From positions 1 to 64,000 of the forward strand of contig NZ_FMAO01000009.1 in assembly GCF_900094835.1 (NCBI RefSeq): 64,000 nt of DNA. The letters run 5' to 3'. The translations under genes and the position numbers were made by a program. The notes under the pieces were generated by a model, which was given only the letters and a program-made list of their open reading frames with translations, did no database searches and had not been told where the DNA came from. The DNA is from Weissella bombi. GTDB taxonomy: Bacteria > Bacillota > Bacilli > Lactobacillales > Lactobacillaceae. Positions 9,183 through 17,825 of this stretch are shown piece by piece; within the stretch, counting starts at the first letter, position 1, and every line of letters starts with the position of its first letter.

Positions 9183-10547
9183 TTGAGTGAAGGAAGATTA
9201 ATCATATCAATTATTGTGATAATCTTGGTGCTAATGTTTGCAGCGTTATGTGTTTCTGCTGAATTTGCCTTAGTTAAGGTTAGAAGAAGTGCACTAGTAG
9301 AATTACAAGAAGCACGTGAACGACCATCACGCAAGATTGCAACAACGATCCACATGATTGATAATCTAAATGAGTATTTATCAACGACACAAGTTGGTAT
9401 TACGGTTACTGGTTTGCTATTAGGTTGGATGGGTGAAGAAACAATTGCTCATTTGTTGTTAGCGGGTGGTATTTTAAAGGAAATGACAGGCCCTAGTTCA
9501 GCAGCAATTGCATCAGTGGTTGCGTTGATTCTATTGACTTATATTGAAGTTGTTTTAACAGAGTTGGTACCTAAAAATGTATCTATTGAATTCCCCGTTA
9601 AAGTCGCTTTGTTTGTTTCAGGACCACTACGTTTGTTCCACGTGTTGTTCTATCCATTCGTTTGGTTGCTAAATAAGTCTGCAACAGGATTTACTCACTT
9701 GTTAGGACTTCGTACTGCTTCTGAAGATAATGAAGTTTATTCAGAAGCTGAAATTTTAAGTTTGTCACGTAATGCAGCAAAATCTGGTCAATTGCAGGAT
9801 GAAGATTATGTCTTTATGGAACGTGCATTTGAGATGAATGATAAAGTCGCTAATGACATTATGATTGATCGTACCCAGTTATTTGTGGTCGATGTTAGAA
9901 GCGATGTGAATGATGCATTGCACGCATATTTTGAAACAAAGCATTCACGTTTCCCGGTTGTTGCCGATGGTGATAAAGATAAAATCCTGGGTTACGTGTT
10001 TAATTACGATATTATGCGTCAGGCAGAAGTTGACCGTACAGTTCCTGTACGAAAGATTATTCGTAATATGCCAACGGTGCCTGAAAATATGCCTATCCAG
10101 GACGTTTTGAAGTTGATGATTTCAAAGCGTACACCAATGATTGTTGTTAAGGATGAATATGGTGGTACATCTGGTATCGTTACGGATAAAGATATTTATG
10201 AGGAACTATTCGGATCGGTTCGTGATGAGGTTGATTGGGTAGTTGATGATTTGGTTGAAAAACTGGGAACAGATGATCAACAACAGATGCATTATAAAAT
10301 TTCTGGAAAAATGACGGTTTATGACTTTGAACGTTATTTCAAGACAGATATTAAAGCGTTTGATAAGTCAGATATGGTTACCTTGACCGGATTTATCTTG
10401 GAACAATTCCCAGATATTAAGGGTGGTGAAACAGTTGAATTAGACAACTTCGCTATTAAGCCACTTGATTTTAAAGATGCATATATTAACGAGTTTGAAG
10501 TTGTTCGTTTAAATAAATCATCAGAACAAGATAAAACAGAAGAATAA
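9183..10547 (+). CDS. CNNM/HlyC-CorC family membrane protein, copy 2
   Basis: 454 residues with the same DUF21 - CBS pair - CorC_HlyC order as its upstream neighbour, colinear over the whole length. Segments such as VYSEAEILSLSRNAA, the DKDKILGYVF CBS motif and VVKDEYGGTSGIVTDKDIYEELFGSVRDE are almost shared. Starts with TTG at 9183 after TAGGAAATTAAT. Likely also a divalent cation exporter or sensor. The pair arose by tandem duplication; divergence is greatest in the membrane domain and the acidic tails, which may mean different ion specificity (inference). Confidence 0.88.
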   Translation: MSEGRLIISIIVIILVLMFAALCVSAEFALVKVRRSALVELQEARERPSRKIATTIHMIDNLNEYLSTTQVGITVTGLLLGWMGEETIAHLLLAGGILKEMTGPSSAAIASVVALILLTYIEVVLTELVPKNVSIEFPVKVALFVSGPLRLFHVLFYPFVWLLNKSATGFTHLLGLRTASEDNEVYSEAEILSLSRNAAKSGQLQDEDYVFMERAFEMNDKVANDIMIDRTQLFVVDVRSDVNDALHAYFETKHSRFPVVADGDKDKILGYVFNYDIMRQAEVDRTVPVRKIIRNMPTVPENMPIQDVLKLMISKRTPMIVVKDEYGGTSGIVTDKDIYEELFGSVRDEVDWVVDDLVEKLGTDDQQQMHYKISGKMTVYDFERYFKTDIKAFDKSDMVTLTGFILEQFPDIKGGETVELDNFAIKPLDFKDAYINEFEVVRLNKSSEQDKTEE

Positions 10548-10548
10548 A

Positions 10549-10602
10549 AAAATAAAGCGTTCGTTATAATGAATTAATCATTATAGCGAACGCTTTATTT
10601 TT
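10549..10602. terminator. Bidirectional terminator between CNNM copy 2 and veg
   Basis: A ~23-bp near-perfect stem built on AAATAAAGCGTTCGTTATAA and its complement, flanked by A runs on one side and T runs on the other. It serves both converging genes. Confidence 0.92.
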
Positions 10603-10613
10603 ATGTTAACGAA

Positions 10614-10847
10614 TTAATTGAAATCAAGTTCAATATTTTCTGTTAAAACATCAGTGTAACTAAATGAGGCACGATCAAATTCGTGTCCATCTTGTTCTAG
10701 GTCAAGGACGAAAACTGAACGGAAGGTGTTTCGTACAACGGCTTGGTGTTCAATGGTGCGGTGACGACTTTCATGGGTAGTCAAAGTAACTGGTTCACCG
10801 ATGTGTTCATCTAATTGTTGCTTAATTTCTGCTAATGCTGCAGGCAT
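10614..10847 (-). CDS. veg: Veg family protein
   Basis: A 77-residue cytosolic protein of the Veg family, which in B. subtilis promotes biofilm gene expression. It begins MPAALAEIKQQLDEHIGEP and contains HRTIEHQAVVRNTF-VFVLDLEQ, the family core. I chose ATG at 10847 because GAGAGGAG lies a few bases upstream; a longer reading frame reaches 10910 but runs through that site and a hairpin. In Bacillus veg lies near rsmA on the same strand; here it is close but inverted and separated by the CNNM pair. Confidence 0.88.
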   Translation of the reverse strand: MPAALAEIKQQLDEHIGEPVTLTTHESRHRTIEHQAVVRNTFRSVFVLDLEQDGHEFDRASFSYTDVLTENIELDFN

Positions 10848-10860
10848 AAGAACTCCTCTC

Positions 10861-10875
10861 ATGGGGCACCCCCAT
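10861..10875 (-). promoter_or_regulatory. Small hairpin in the veg leader
   Basis: ATGGGG-CAC-CCCCAT (plus strand) forms a 6-bp stem with a three-base loop, placed a few bases upstream of the veg GAGAGGAG ribosome binding site. It is not followed by a T run, so it is not an ordinary terminator. It may affect access to the ribosome binding site or mRNA stability. Confidence 0.4.
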
Positions 10876-11088
10876 AGCCAACGACAAATGGAATCGTTGC
10901 ATAAATACATTATCTATATAAAGATAAACTTAGTTATCTTTAATTATAACATAATTGTTTTTTTAAATCAAACTCATTTATGAGTGCAACAAAATATTTG
11001 ATGAGTTATAAAATATCAGGTCTTTTATTTAATACTTATCCTTGTTAATATTAGGGACAACAAAAAGATATAAAAGAGGGACAAGATA

Positions 11089-11562
11089 ATGGATGATGAA
11101 CGCATTACTTGGGATAAATACTTTATGTTACAGGCAATTATGTTAGCGGCACGTAGTACTTGTACACGGCTCCACGTTGGTGCTGTCGTGGTAAAAGACG
11201 GGCGCATTATTGCCAGTGGATATAACGGTTCTGTATCCGGAACCCCACATTGTACAGAAGTTGGCGATTTAATTGTTGATGGACATTGTATTCGTGCCGT
11301 GCATGCGGAGCAGAATGCTTTAATGCAACTAGCAAAAATGGGAATAAGTGCTGACGGTGCGCAGGTTTTCGTAACAGATTTTCCTTGTGTGCATTGTACA
11401 AAATTATTGTTGCAAGCAGGCGTTACAAAAATAAATTATTTACGTAATTATCATAATAATGATTTTGTATCGGAATTATTACATGCAAAAAATGTCGTAA
11501 TTGAACAGGTAAAAGTTGACCGTACAGATTTAGATAAAATTGATTTTCAAGCTTATTTATAG
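11089..11562 (+). CDS. Deoxycytidylate (dCMP) deaminase, ComEB type
   Basis: A 157-residue zinc enzyme converting dCMP to dUMP. The zinc and proton-shuttle motifs are visible: VHAEQNAL (HAE, near residue 71) and [11 protein letters not shown] (PCxxC, near 99). The N-terminal [34 protein letters not shown] matches the dCMP deaminase/ComEB family, and [12 protein letters not shown] is the substrate loop. It lies just upstream of thyA, which uses dUMP, so the two form a short dTMP pathway operon. Confidence 0.93.
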   Translation: MDDERITWDKYFMLQAIMLAARSTCTRLHVGAVVVKDGRIIASGYNGSVSGTPHCTEVGDLIVDGHCIRAVHAEQNALMQLAKMGISADGAQVFVTDFPCVHCTKLLLQAGVTKINYLRNYHNNDFVSELLHAKNVVIEQVKVDRTDLDKIDFQAYL

Positions 11563-11584
11563 AAAGGTTAGTAAGGTACTCAGT

Positions 11585-12541
11585 ATGAGTAAAAATGAAC
11601 AAGGATACTTAGATTTAGCGCAAGATATATTAGACAATGGTGCTGTAAAAAATGATCGCACGGGAACCGGAACAAAATCTGTTTTTGGCCGCCAATTGCG
11701 GTTTGATATGAGTGAAGGTTTTCCACTACTAACGACTAAGCGTGTACCATTTGGCTTAATTAAAAGTGAGCTATTGTGGTTTCTTAAAGGAGATACCAAC
11801 ATTCGATTTTTACTAGAACATAAAAATCATATTTGGGATGAGTGGGCATTTAAAAATTGGGTGTCATCACCTGATTATGATGGACCAGATATGACTGACT
11901 TTGGTCGTCGATCATTAATTGATGAAAATTTTAAAAAACAATATGATGAACAACATGCTTTATTTGTTGATCGTATTTTAAATGATGATACGTTTGCAGC
12001 AAAATATGGTGAATTAGGGGATGTTTATGGTGCACAGTGGCGCCATTGGCGTCGTGTGCAAGGCGGCTTTATTGATCAGATTCATGATGTGATTGAACAG
12101 ATTAAGTCTAATCCTGATTCACGTCGTTTAATTGTCACAGCTTGGAATCCTGAAGATGTTCCAACGCAAGCATTACCACCGTGCCATACACTATTTCAAT
12201 TTTATGTTGCGGATGGTAAATTGAGCTTACAGCTTTACCAACGTTCAGCAGATGTATTTTTAGGAGTGCCATTTAATATTGCCTCATATGCTTTGTTATT
12301 ACATATGGTAGCAGCTCAAACTGGCTTGGAACCAGGTGAATTTGTGCATACTTTTGGTGATACCCATATTTACTCAAATCATATTGAGCAAGTTCAAACA
12401 CAATTACAACGTGATATGAAAGAATTACCAACAATTACGTTAAATCCTGCAGTCGAAGATATTGCATCATACACGATGTCAGATATTAAATTAAATGGGT
12501 ATGAACCTCACCCAAGTATCAAGGCACCAGTGGCTGTTTAA
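11585..12541 (+). CDS. thyA: Thymidylate synthase
   Basis: Makes dTMP from dUMP and methylene-tetrahydrofolate. The catalytic Cys lies in [12 protein letters not shown] (near residue 200), with preceding [12 protein letters not shown] and the phosphate-binding [11 protein letters not shown] near 22. At 318 residues it carries the ~50-residue insertion (around 85-140, [17 protein letters not shown] onward) typical of the L. casei enzyme. I start at ATG 11585, preceded by GAAAGGTTAGTAAGG; a longer frame from 11540 overlaps the deaminase and lacks a better site. Second gene of the dUMP/dTMP pair. Confidence 0.97.
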   Translation: MSKNEQGYLDLAQDILDNGAVKNDRTGTGTKSVFGRQLRFDMSEGFPLLTTKRVPFGLIKSELLWFLKGDTNIRFLLEHKNHIWDEWAFKNWVSSPDYDGPDMTDFGRRSLIDENFKKQYDEQHALFVDRILNDDTFAAKYGELGDVYGAQWRHWRRVQGGFIDQIHDVIEQIKSNPDSRRLIVTAWNPEDVPTQALPPCHTLFQFYVADGKLSLQLYQRSADVFLGVPFNIASYALLLHMVAAQTGLEPGEFVHTFGDTHIYSNHIEQVQTQLQRDMKELPTITLNPAVEDIASYTMSDIKLNGYEPHPSIKAPVAV

Positions 12542-12718
12542 TAATTAAAATGGCGTCAAATAATGGTTAACTATATATTGTCTGACTGAAAAATATGGTA
12601 ACATAATAAGGTTACTATAAGTTTATTCAAAGAAACTTTTTATAGACTTGCTAAGTAAATTTTCGTAAAAGAAAATACAATATATTATTAATCTTTATAG
12701 TTCAGAGAGGAGATGCTC

Positions 12719-14014
12719 ATGGATAATGAGCCACAAACTCGATCAGGTCGACGACGTCAGGCTGAAAAGGAATTGAAAATACGCAAAAGACGTGAAGGCG
12801 GTCCACGTGATAAGAATTCTCAATCAAACGGGAAACGTCCACGTAAGCGTAGGATTCGCGGGGCAATCCTATTTGTTATTGCCATTATTGTCTTAATTGT
12901 AGGAATGCTATTTGGTGTTGCCTATAATAAAACTAAAAATGCAATTGATGGTTCTTTTCAAGAGACCGGCTTAACTAAAGAACGTAACGTTTCTAAAGTT
13001 ATTAAGCAAGGTAAGCCATTCTCAATTTTGTTATTGGGAACGGATACGGGTGAATTAGACCGAAAGTATAAAGGTCGTACTGATTCTTTGATGTTGGTTA
13101 CAGTAAATCCAAAGAAAGAAAAAGTAACGATTATGTCCTTGCCGCGTGATTCGGTAATTGCGCCAGTTGGTTATGAAGAAGAATTCCCACAGAAATTGAA
13201 TTCAGCCTATGAGTATGGATCGGCTAAAACAACGATTCAAACGATTCAAAAATGGTTAAATGTGCCAATTGACTATTATGCATTGGTCAACATGGGTGGA
13301 TTAGAAAAGGTGATTGATCAAATAGGTGGTGTTAAAATTAAGTCACCACTAACGTTCGGTTATAATCCTTATACTGCGCATAATAATGGTGAATTTATTT
13401 ATAACTTTACCAAAGGTTCATCAACGTACACCTTTAATCAAAGGGGACAAGTAAAGACGTATAAAAAGATGGATGGTCAAGCAGCTTTGGCATTTTCTCG
13501 TATGCGTTATGATGATCCACAAGGAGACTATGGTCGTCAACAACGTCAACGTTTAGTGCTACAAGCCATTGTTGATCAAGCAAAGAGTAATCCAAGTAAG
13601 TTAATTAATCAAAAGTTTTTGAATACTTTGTCTGATTCAACGCAAACAGACTTAACGTTTGGTGATATGTTAACCGTTGCGTCGCATTATCTAAGTGCTG
13701 CTAAAACAATTAAACAAGATCATGCCCAAGGAAATGAAGTTAATCTAACATCAGGTTCTTCTGAGCTTATTTCACAATCTGAAAAGCAACGTGTTACGAA
13801 CGTTTTGCGTAAATCACTTGGATTGAAGCATAAGAAGACCGGTACACTTTATGGTGGTAAGGTTTCTAACGCAACGTTATCAATGAACGGATTACCAACA
13901 CAAAATAGTGTGGAATCTGCAGATGGCGAGGAAACTAGTACGTATGATGATACGTACGGTACCCAAACCACAGATGACACGTATGGCACTACTGATACGT
14001 ACGGTGGTTACTAA
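12719..14014 (+). CDS. LytR-CpsA-Psr (LCP) family cell-wall polymer ligase
   Basis: 431 residues. Basic cytosolic head (RSGRRRQAEKELKIRKRRE), one membrane anchor at about residues 45-67, then an extracellular LCP domain (about 100-290) with FSILLLGTDTGE, KGRTDSLMLVTVNPKKEKVTIMSLPRDS and ALAFSRMRYDDPQGDYGRQQRQR, the Asp/Arg set that binds polyprenyl pyrophosphate. It transfers wall teichoic acid or polysaccharide from undecaprenyl carriers to peptidoglycan. The tail has a small Thr/Tyr/Gly/Asp-rich repeat (TYDDTYGTQTTDDTYGT). ATG at 12719 fits the GAGAGGAG site better than ATG 12713, which abuts it. Confidence 0.92.
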   Translation: MDNEPQTRSGRRRQAEKELKIRKRREGGPRDKNSQSNGKRPRKRRIRGAILFVIAIIVLIVGMLFGVAYNKTKNAIDGSFQETGLTKERNVSKVIKQGKPFSILLLGTDTGELDRKYKGRTDSLMLVTVNPKKEKVTIMSLPRDSVIAPVGYEEEFPQKLNSAYEYGSAKTTIQTIQKWLNVPIDYYALVNMGGLEKVIDQIGGVKIKSPLTFGYNPYTAHNNGEFIYNFTKGSSTYTFNQRGQVKTYKKMDGQAALAFSRMRYDDPQGDYGRQQRQRLVLQAIVDQAKSNPSKLINQKFLNTLSDSTQTDLTFGDMLTVASHYLSAAKTIKQDHAQGNEVNLTSGSSELISQSEKQRVTNVLRKSLGLKHKKTGTLYGGKVSNATLSMNGLPTQNSVESADGEETSTYDDTYGTQTTDDTYGTTDTYGGY

Positions 14015-14072
14015 AAATAGAAAACGTTAACCAGTATGATTAATAAAAATATCTGAATAACTACGTTAATGA

Positions 14073-14108
14073 AGTCGCTAAATTCTAATTGAATTTAGCG
14101 ACTTTTTT
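14073..14108 (+). terminator. Terminator of the LCP gene
   Basis: AAGTCGCTAAATTC/GAATTTAGCGACTT stem of about 14 bp, TAATT loop, T6 tail. Confidence 0.92.
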
Positions 14109-14216
14109 GTACCGTTTGAATGAAAAAATACAGTATACTAAATAAAATACGAACTTTTGTATAAAATATGTCTTTTTTTAAAACGTTTAACTATATTATG
14201 TGAACATTTTATTTTA

Positions 14217-14245
14217 TTGACGTTTCGATTGTTCGCTGTTATCAT
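14217..14245 (+). promoter_or_regulatory. Promoter of the phn-type operon
   Basis: TTGACG at 14217-14222 and TATCAT at 14240-14245 with an ideal 17-base spacer, 62 bases before the binding-protein gene. Upstream, TTTAAC (14186) and GTGAAC (14200) resemble PhoP half-sites but their 14-base spacing is not the classical 11, so phosphate control is only a possibility. Confidence 0.65.
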
Positions 14246-14306
14246 TTTAAGTGACCTTTAAGAGTTCGTAAGTGTATATGACTAAATTTTAAGGAGTACA
14301 AGGGTA

Positions 14307-15239
14307 ATGTTTAAAAAAGTTGTAGCGGGAGCCACTGTAGCAATGTTGGCCACAACGATTGTTTCAGCTGTGCCAGCAGTAACTGCGGATGCAGCATCAA
14401 AGAAAGTTGATTTGAAAGAATTAAACGTACAATTCGTACCATCATCTCAAGCAGATACCATTCAAGCGAAGGCTAAGCCATTGGAAAAGTTGTTGAAGAA
14501 GCAACTAGGAATTCCAGTACACGTTACAATTTCAACTGATTACAATACAGTTGTTGAAGCAATGGGATCAGGTAAGGTTGATATGGGATTCTTACCACCT
14601 GACCCTTACGTACAAGCACATAAGCAATACGGTGCAAAAGTTATCTTACAATCACAACGTTATGGTATTAACGATAAGAAGAACGATGGTTCTGATACTG
14701 ATAAGTTAGTTGATTACTACCGTGCTTTGGTATTAGTTAAGAAGGATTCAGGGATTAAGAACGCTAAGGATTTGAAGGGTAAGAAGATTGCCGTTCAAAA
14801 CCCAACTTCTGATGCTGGATACATTTTCCCGGTTGTTGACTTAAACAAGAAGGGCATGAACGTTGTTAAGAACTCTGATCTAGTGACTGTTAAGGGTCAC
14901 GATCAAGGTGCTATCTCAGTATTGAATGGTGATACTGATGCTGCCTTTATCTTTGATGATGCTCGTAATTTAGTTAAGAAGGATAATCCAGATGCATTTA
15001 AGGATACACGTGTTCTAGAATACACAGCTAAGATTCCTAACGATACGATTACATTACGTAAGGGCATTTCAAAGGCTGATACAAAGACTATTCAAAATGC
15101 AATGCTTAAGGTTTCAAAGACGGATAAGGGTAAGAAGATTATGAAGGATGTTTATAGCTGGGCTGGTGTAACCAAGTCAAAGGATTCAAACTTCGATACT
15201 GTTCGTAAGTACCAAAAGCAAGTAGAAGATATCAAGTAA
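14307..15239 (+). CDS. phnD: Phosphate/phosphonate ABC transporter substrate-binding protein
   Basis: A 310-residue periplasmic-binding-fold protein of the PhnD family. The domain starts after residue 35 with ELNVQFVPSSQADTIQAKAKPLEKLLKKQLG and contains GSGKVDMGFLPPDPYVQAHKQYGAKVILQSQR and NPTSDAGYIFPVVDL, the loops that hold the phosphorus oxyanion. The signal peptide (KK, hydrophobic 8-26, VTADA-A) has no cysteine, so unlike most Gram-positive binding proteins it has no lipobox. It heads a binding protein - ATPase - permease - permease operon. Phosphate, phosphite and phosphonate are all possible ligands. Confidence 0.9.
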   Translation: MFKKVVAGATVAMLATTIVSAVPAVTADAASKKVDLKELNVQFVPSSQADTIQAKAKPLEKLLKKQLGIPVHVTISTDYNTVVEAMGSGKVDMGFLPPDPYVQAHKQYGAKVILQSQRYGINDKKNDGSDTDKLVDYYRALVLVKKDSGIKNAKDLKGKKIAVQNPTSDAGYIFPVVDLNKKGMNVVKNSDLVTVKGHDQGAISVLNGDTDAAFIFDDARNLVKKDNPDAFKDTRVLEYTAKIPNDTITLRKGISKADTKTIQNAMLKVSKTDKGKKIMKDVYSWAGVTKSKDSNFDTVRKYQKQVEDIK

Positions 15240-15265
15240 GTGTAATTAAAAATTAATAACCTTTT

Positions 15266-15307
15266 AAAGTGAGGCTTGGTGTCAATAGGTATACCAAGGC
15301 TCGCTTT
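15266..15307 (+). terminator. Internal attenuating hairpin after phnD
   Basis: AAAGTGAGGCTTGGT pairs with ACCAAGGCTCGCTTT (15 bp, one mismatch and one G-T) around a 12-base loop, with no real T run after it. It probably stabilises or partly terminates the phnD message, giving an excess of binding protein over the ATPase and permeases. Confidence 0.6.
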
Positions 15308-15356
15308 AGTACATATTTTTAAGAATAGACAGATACAGAAGGTGGGATAGTAAAAC

Positions 15357-16121
15357 ATGGGTAACGGTTTAGGAACTATCAAGGTTAATGATGTTTCAAA
15401 GATTTATCCAAATGGTACGATTGGATTAGATCATATTAATCTTGATATTAAATCAGGTGAATTCGTAGTCATCGTTGGATTGTCAGGTGCTGGTAAGAGT
15501 ACGTTATTACGTGCGATTAATCGTCTTCATGATGTGAGTGAAGGTGAAATATTACTGGATGATGTCGATATTACGAAATCAAAAGGAAAAGCTTTACGAC
15601 AACAAAGACGCAATATTGCGATGATTTTCCAAAATTTTAATTTGGTTAAACGAGCAACGGTTGCCCGTAATGTTTTGTCTGGTCGAGTTGGTTATTATTC
15701 AACTTTTAGAAGCACTTTTGGCCTTTTCTCTAAGGAGGATAAGGAAAAAGCAGCTGCTAATTTAGATCGTGTTAATATGTTGGACAAGTACTATACTCGT
15801 GCAGATGAATTGTCAGGTGGACAACAACAACGTGTGGCAATTGCACGAGCAATGATGCAATCACCAAATGTTGTATTGGCTGACGAACCAATCGCATCAC
15901 TTGATCCTAAAACAACTAAGATGGTTATGGATGATTTACAACATTTAAATGATTTGGGGATGACAGTTGTTGTTAATTTGCACAGTGTTGAATTAGCAAT
16001 GTCATACGCAACTCGTATTATTGGTCTACGTGCAGGTAAGTTGGTTTACGATAAGCCAATTGAACAAGTAAGTGAGCATGACTTTGATGAAATTTATGCT
16101 GAATCTGGAGATGGGGAGTAG
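15357..16121 (+). CDS. phnC: Phosphate/phosphonate ABC transporter ATP-binding protein
   Basis: 254 residues. Walker [10 protein letters not shown] near residue 42, Q-loop [14 protein letters not shown], signature [15 protein letters not shown] near 148, Walker [13 protein letters not shown], and switch His in VNLHSVE. The [16 protein letters not shown] segment is characteristic of PhnC. It drives the two PhnE-like permeases that follow after a three-base gap. Start ATG with GGTGGGA upstream. Confidence 0.93.
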   Translation: MGNGLGTIKVNDVSKIYPNGTIGLDHINLDIKSGEFVVIVGLSGAGKSTLLRAINRLHDVSEGEILLDDVDITKSKGKALRQQRRNIAMIFQNFNLVKRATVARNVLSGRVGYYSTFRSTFGLFSKEDKEKAAANLDRVNMLDKYYTRADELSGGQQQRVAIARAMMQSPNVVLADEPIASLDPKTTKMVMDDLQHLNDLGMTVVVNLHSVELAMSYATRIIGLRAGKLVYDKPIEQVSEHDFDEIYAESGDGE

Positions 16122-16124
16122 GAT

Positions 16125-16907
16125 ATGAACGCAACTTTACCTGAACGCCAATTCAGTGAAAAGTGGCATGTTAAGGGCAGCTTGGCTGTTCTCCTATTTG
16201 TCTTAATTTTTATTGGATCTGGTTATAATACTGGGGTATCAACTAGTTTTAGTTGGGATCAATTTTGGCAGTTATTAATTCGAATGATGCATCCAGATTG
16301 GGCGTATGTTTCATCGATTATTACGCCAATTGCTGAAACAATTCAGATGGCACTAGTTGGAACTTTATTAGGAACAATTATTGCAATACCATTTAGTTTG
16401 CTAGCCGCACGTAACATTGTAAAAAACACTTATTTACGAGGAATTATTCGGTTCTTCCTAAATTTGGTACGTGCTTTGCCTGATTTGTTGTTAGCAGCTG
16501 TCTTCGTTGCCATCGTCGGAATTGGCCCAATGGCCGGAGTTGGTGCACTAACAATCTTTAGTTTTGGAATGATTTCTAAGTTATTCTATGAAGCGATTGA
16601 AACAATTGATGAAGGACCAATTGAAGCATTAACAGCTGTTGGTGCTAATGGTATTCAAAAAATTGTGTTCGCAGTTATTCCACAAGTTATGAATCAATTT
16701 TTGAGTTTCTTCCTATATACATTGGAAATCAATGTCCGTGCTTCAACAGTGCTAGGTTATTTGGGTGCTGGTGGTGTTGGTTTGTATTTGGATCAAACGT
16801 TGTCATTATTCCGTTACGATCGAACGGCTATTGTTATTCTAGCAATTTTGGTTGTGGTTATCGTTGTTGACGGTATTTCTAATCGACTACGGGAGGCGTT
16901 GGCATAA
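16125..16907 (+). CDS. phnE: Phosphate/phosphonate ABC transporter permease 1
   Basis: A 260-residue permease with about six membrane segments and the EAA coupling loop (EAIETIDEGPIEALTAVGANGIQKIVFAVIPQ, around residues 157-190) that docks on PhnC. RALPDLLLAAVFVAIVGIGPMAGV is the typical PhnE stretch. Its stop TAA shares one base with the next start (TAATG), so the two permeases are translationally coupled and probably form a heterodimer. Confidence 0.92.
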   Translation: MNATLPERQFSEKWHVKGSLAVLLFVLIFIGSGYNTGVSTSFSWDQFWQLLIRMMHPDWAYVSSIITPIAETIQMALVGTLLGTIIAIPFSLLAARNIVKNTYLRGIIRFFLNLVRALPDLLLAAVFVAIVGIGPMAGVGALTIFSFGMISKLFYEAIETIDEGPIEALTAVGANGIQKIVFAVIPQVMNQFLSFFLYTLEINVRASTVLGYLGAGGVGLYLDQTLSLFRYDRTAIVILAILVVVIVVDGISNRLREALA

Positions 16908-17701
16908 TGCAAAAAATTCAACGAAATTCGTGGCAAAAATATGGTCCGTATATTATTACGCTAGTCGTCGTCTTAATTTTTGTTTGGGCTTTTACGGGTA
17001 TTCCGTTATCGACAGTTAAACCACAAGCGATGCAGGTAACAAAATCAATTATTAATGGTTTGTTTCATCCAGAGTGGTCATATGTTTACACTGGGGATGG
17101 TGAAGATTTGGTTAGTGCCTTAATTGAGACGCTAGCTATTGCCTTCTTAGGAACGTTTATTTCAGCGATTTTGACGTTACCCTTTGCCTTTTTGGCTGCA
17201 CGCACTAAGAAGGGATTCTTTACACCACGTTCAACATTAGGTAAATTAATCTTAACCATCATTCGTGTCTTCCCTGAAATTGTGTTGGCAATCATGTTCA
17301 TTAAAGCGGTTGGTCCTGGGGCCTACGCCGGTGTTTTGGCCGTATCAATTCATTCAATTGGTATGCTTGGAAAGTTGTTCTCAGAAGCAATTGAAAACAT
17401 TGATCGTGGACCGAATGAAGCAATCGTTGCAGCAGGTGGGTCAACATTAGATGGGTTAACGTTGGCAACAATTCCAGCAGTTTTGCCAGAATTTATGAAT
17501 TATACGTTGTACCGTTTTGAAATCGCTGTGCGTTCAGCTGCAATTTTGGGAATTGTTGGTGCTGGTGGTATTGGTGCACCACTAATCTTTGCATTGCAAA
17601 CGCGTCAATGGCCGAAGGTTGGTATTATTCTATTGGGTATTATCGTAATGGTTACAGTAATTGATTTCTTATCTGGACAATTGCGTAAGCGTTTAGTTTA
17701 G
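16907..17701 (+). CDS. phnE: Phosphate/phosphonate ABC transporter permease 2
   Basis: 264 residues, a paralogue of the preceding permease with the same layout. EAA loop EAIENIDRGPNEAIVAAGGSTLDGLTLATIPA at about residues 163-194, and RVFPEIVLAIMFIKAVGPGAYAGV in the position of the matching segment in permease 1. Last gene of the operon; a strong terminator follows. No C-P lyase or phosphite dehydrogenase gene is present in the window, so transport of phosphate itself is a reasonable alternative. Confidence 0.92.
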   Translation: MQKIQRNSWQKYGPYIITLVVVLIFVWAFTGIPLSTVKPQAMQVTKSIINGLFHPEWSYVYTGDGEDLVSALIETLAIAFLGTFISAILTLPFAFLAARTKKGFFTPRSTLGKLILTIIRVFPEIVLAIMFIKAVGPGAYAGVLAVSIHSIGMLGKLFSEAIENIDRGPNEAIVAAGGSTLDGLTLATIPAVLPEFMNYTLYRFEIAVRSAAILGIVGAGGIGAPLIFALQTRQWPKVGIILLGIIVMVTVIDFLSGQLRKRLV

Positions 17702-17742
17702 TCATAATACTTATTAATAGGACTAACTATTTGAAACACACG

Positions 17743-17792
17743 AAAAAGGTCGAAGTCAGTTCCATAAACTTGGAAGGCTTCGACCTTTTTGT
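17743..17792 (+). terminator. Terminator of the phn-type operon
   Basis: AAAAAGGTCGAAG/CTTCGACCTTTTT perfect 13-bp stem with T5. Confidence 0.93.
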
Positions 17793-17825
17793 TATTAATT
17801 ATAAAAATGTCATAAGGAGAATCAC

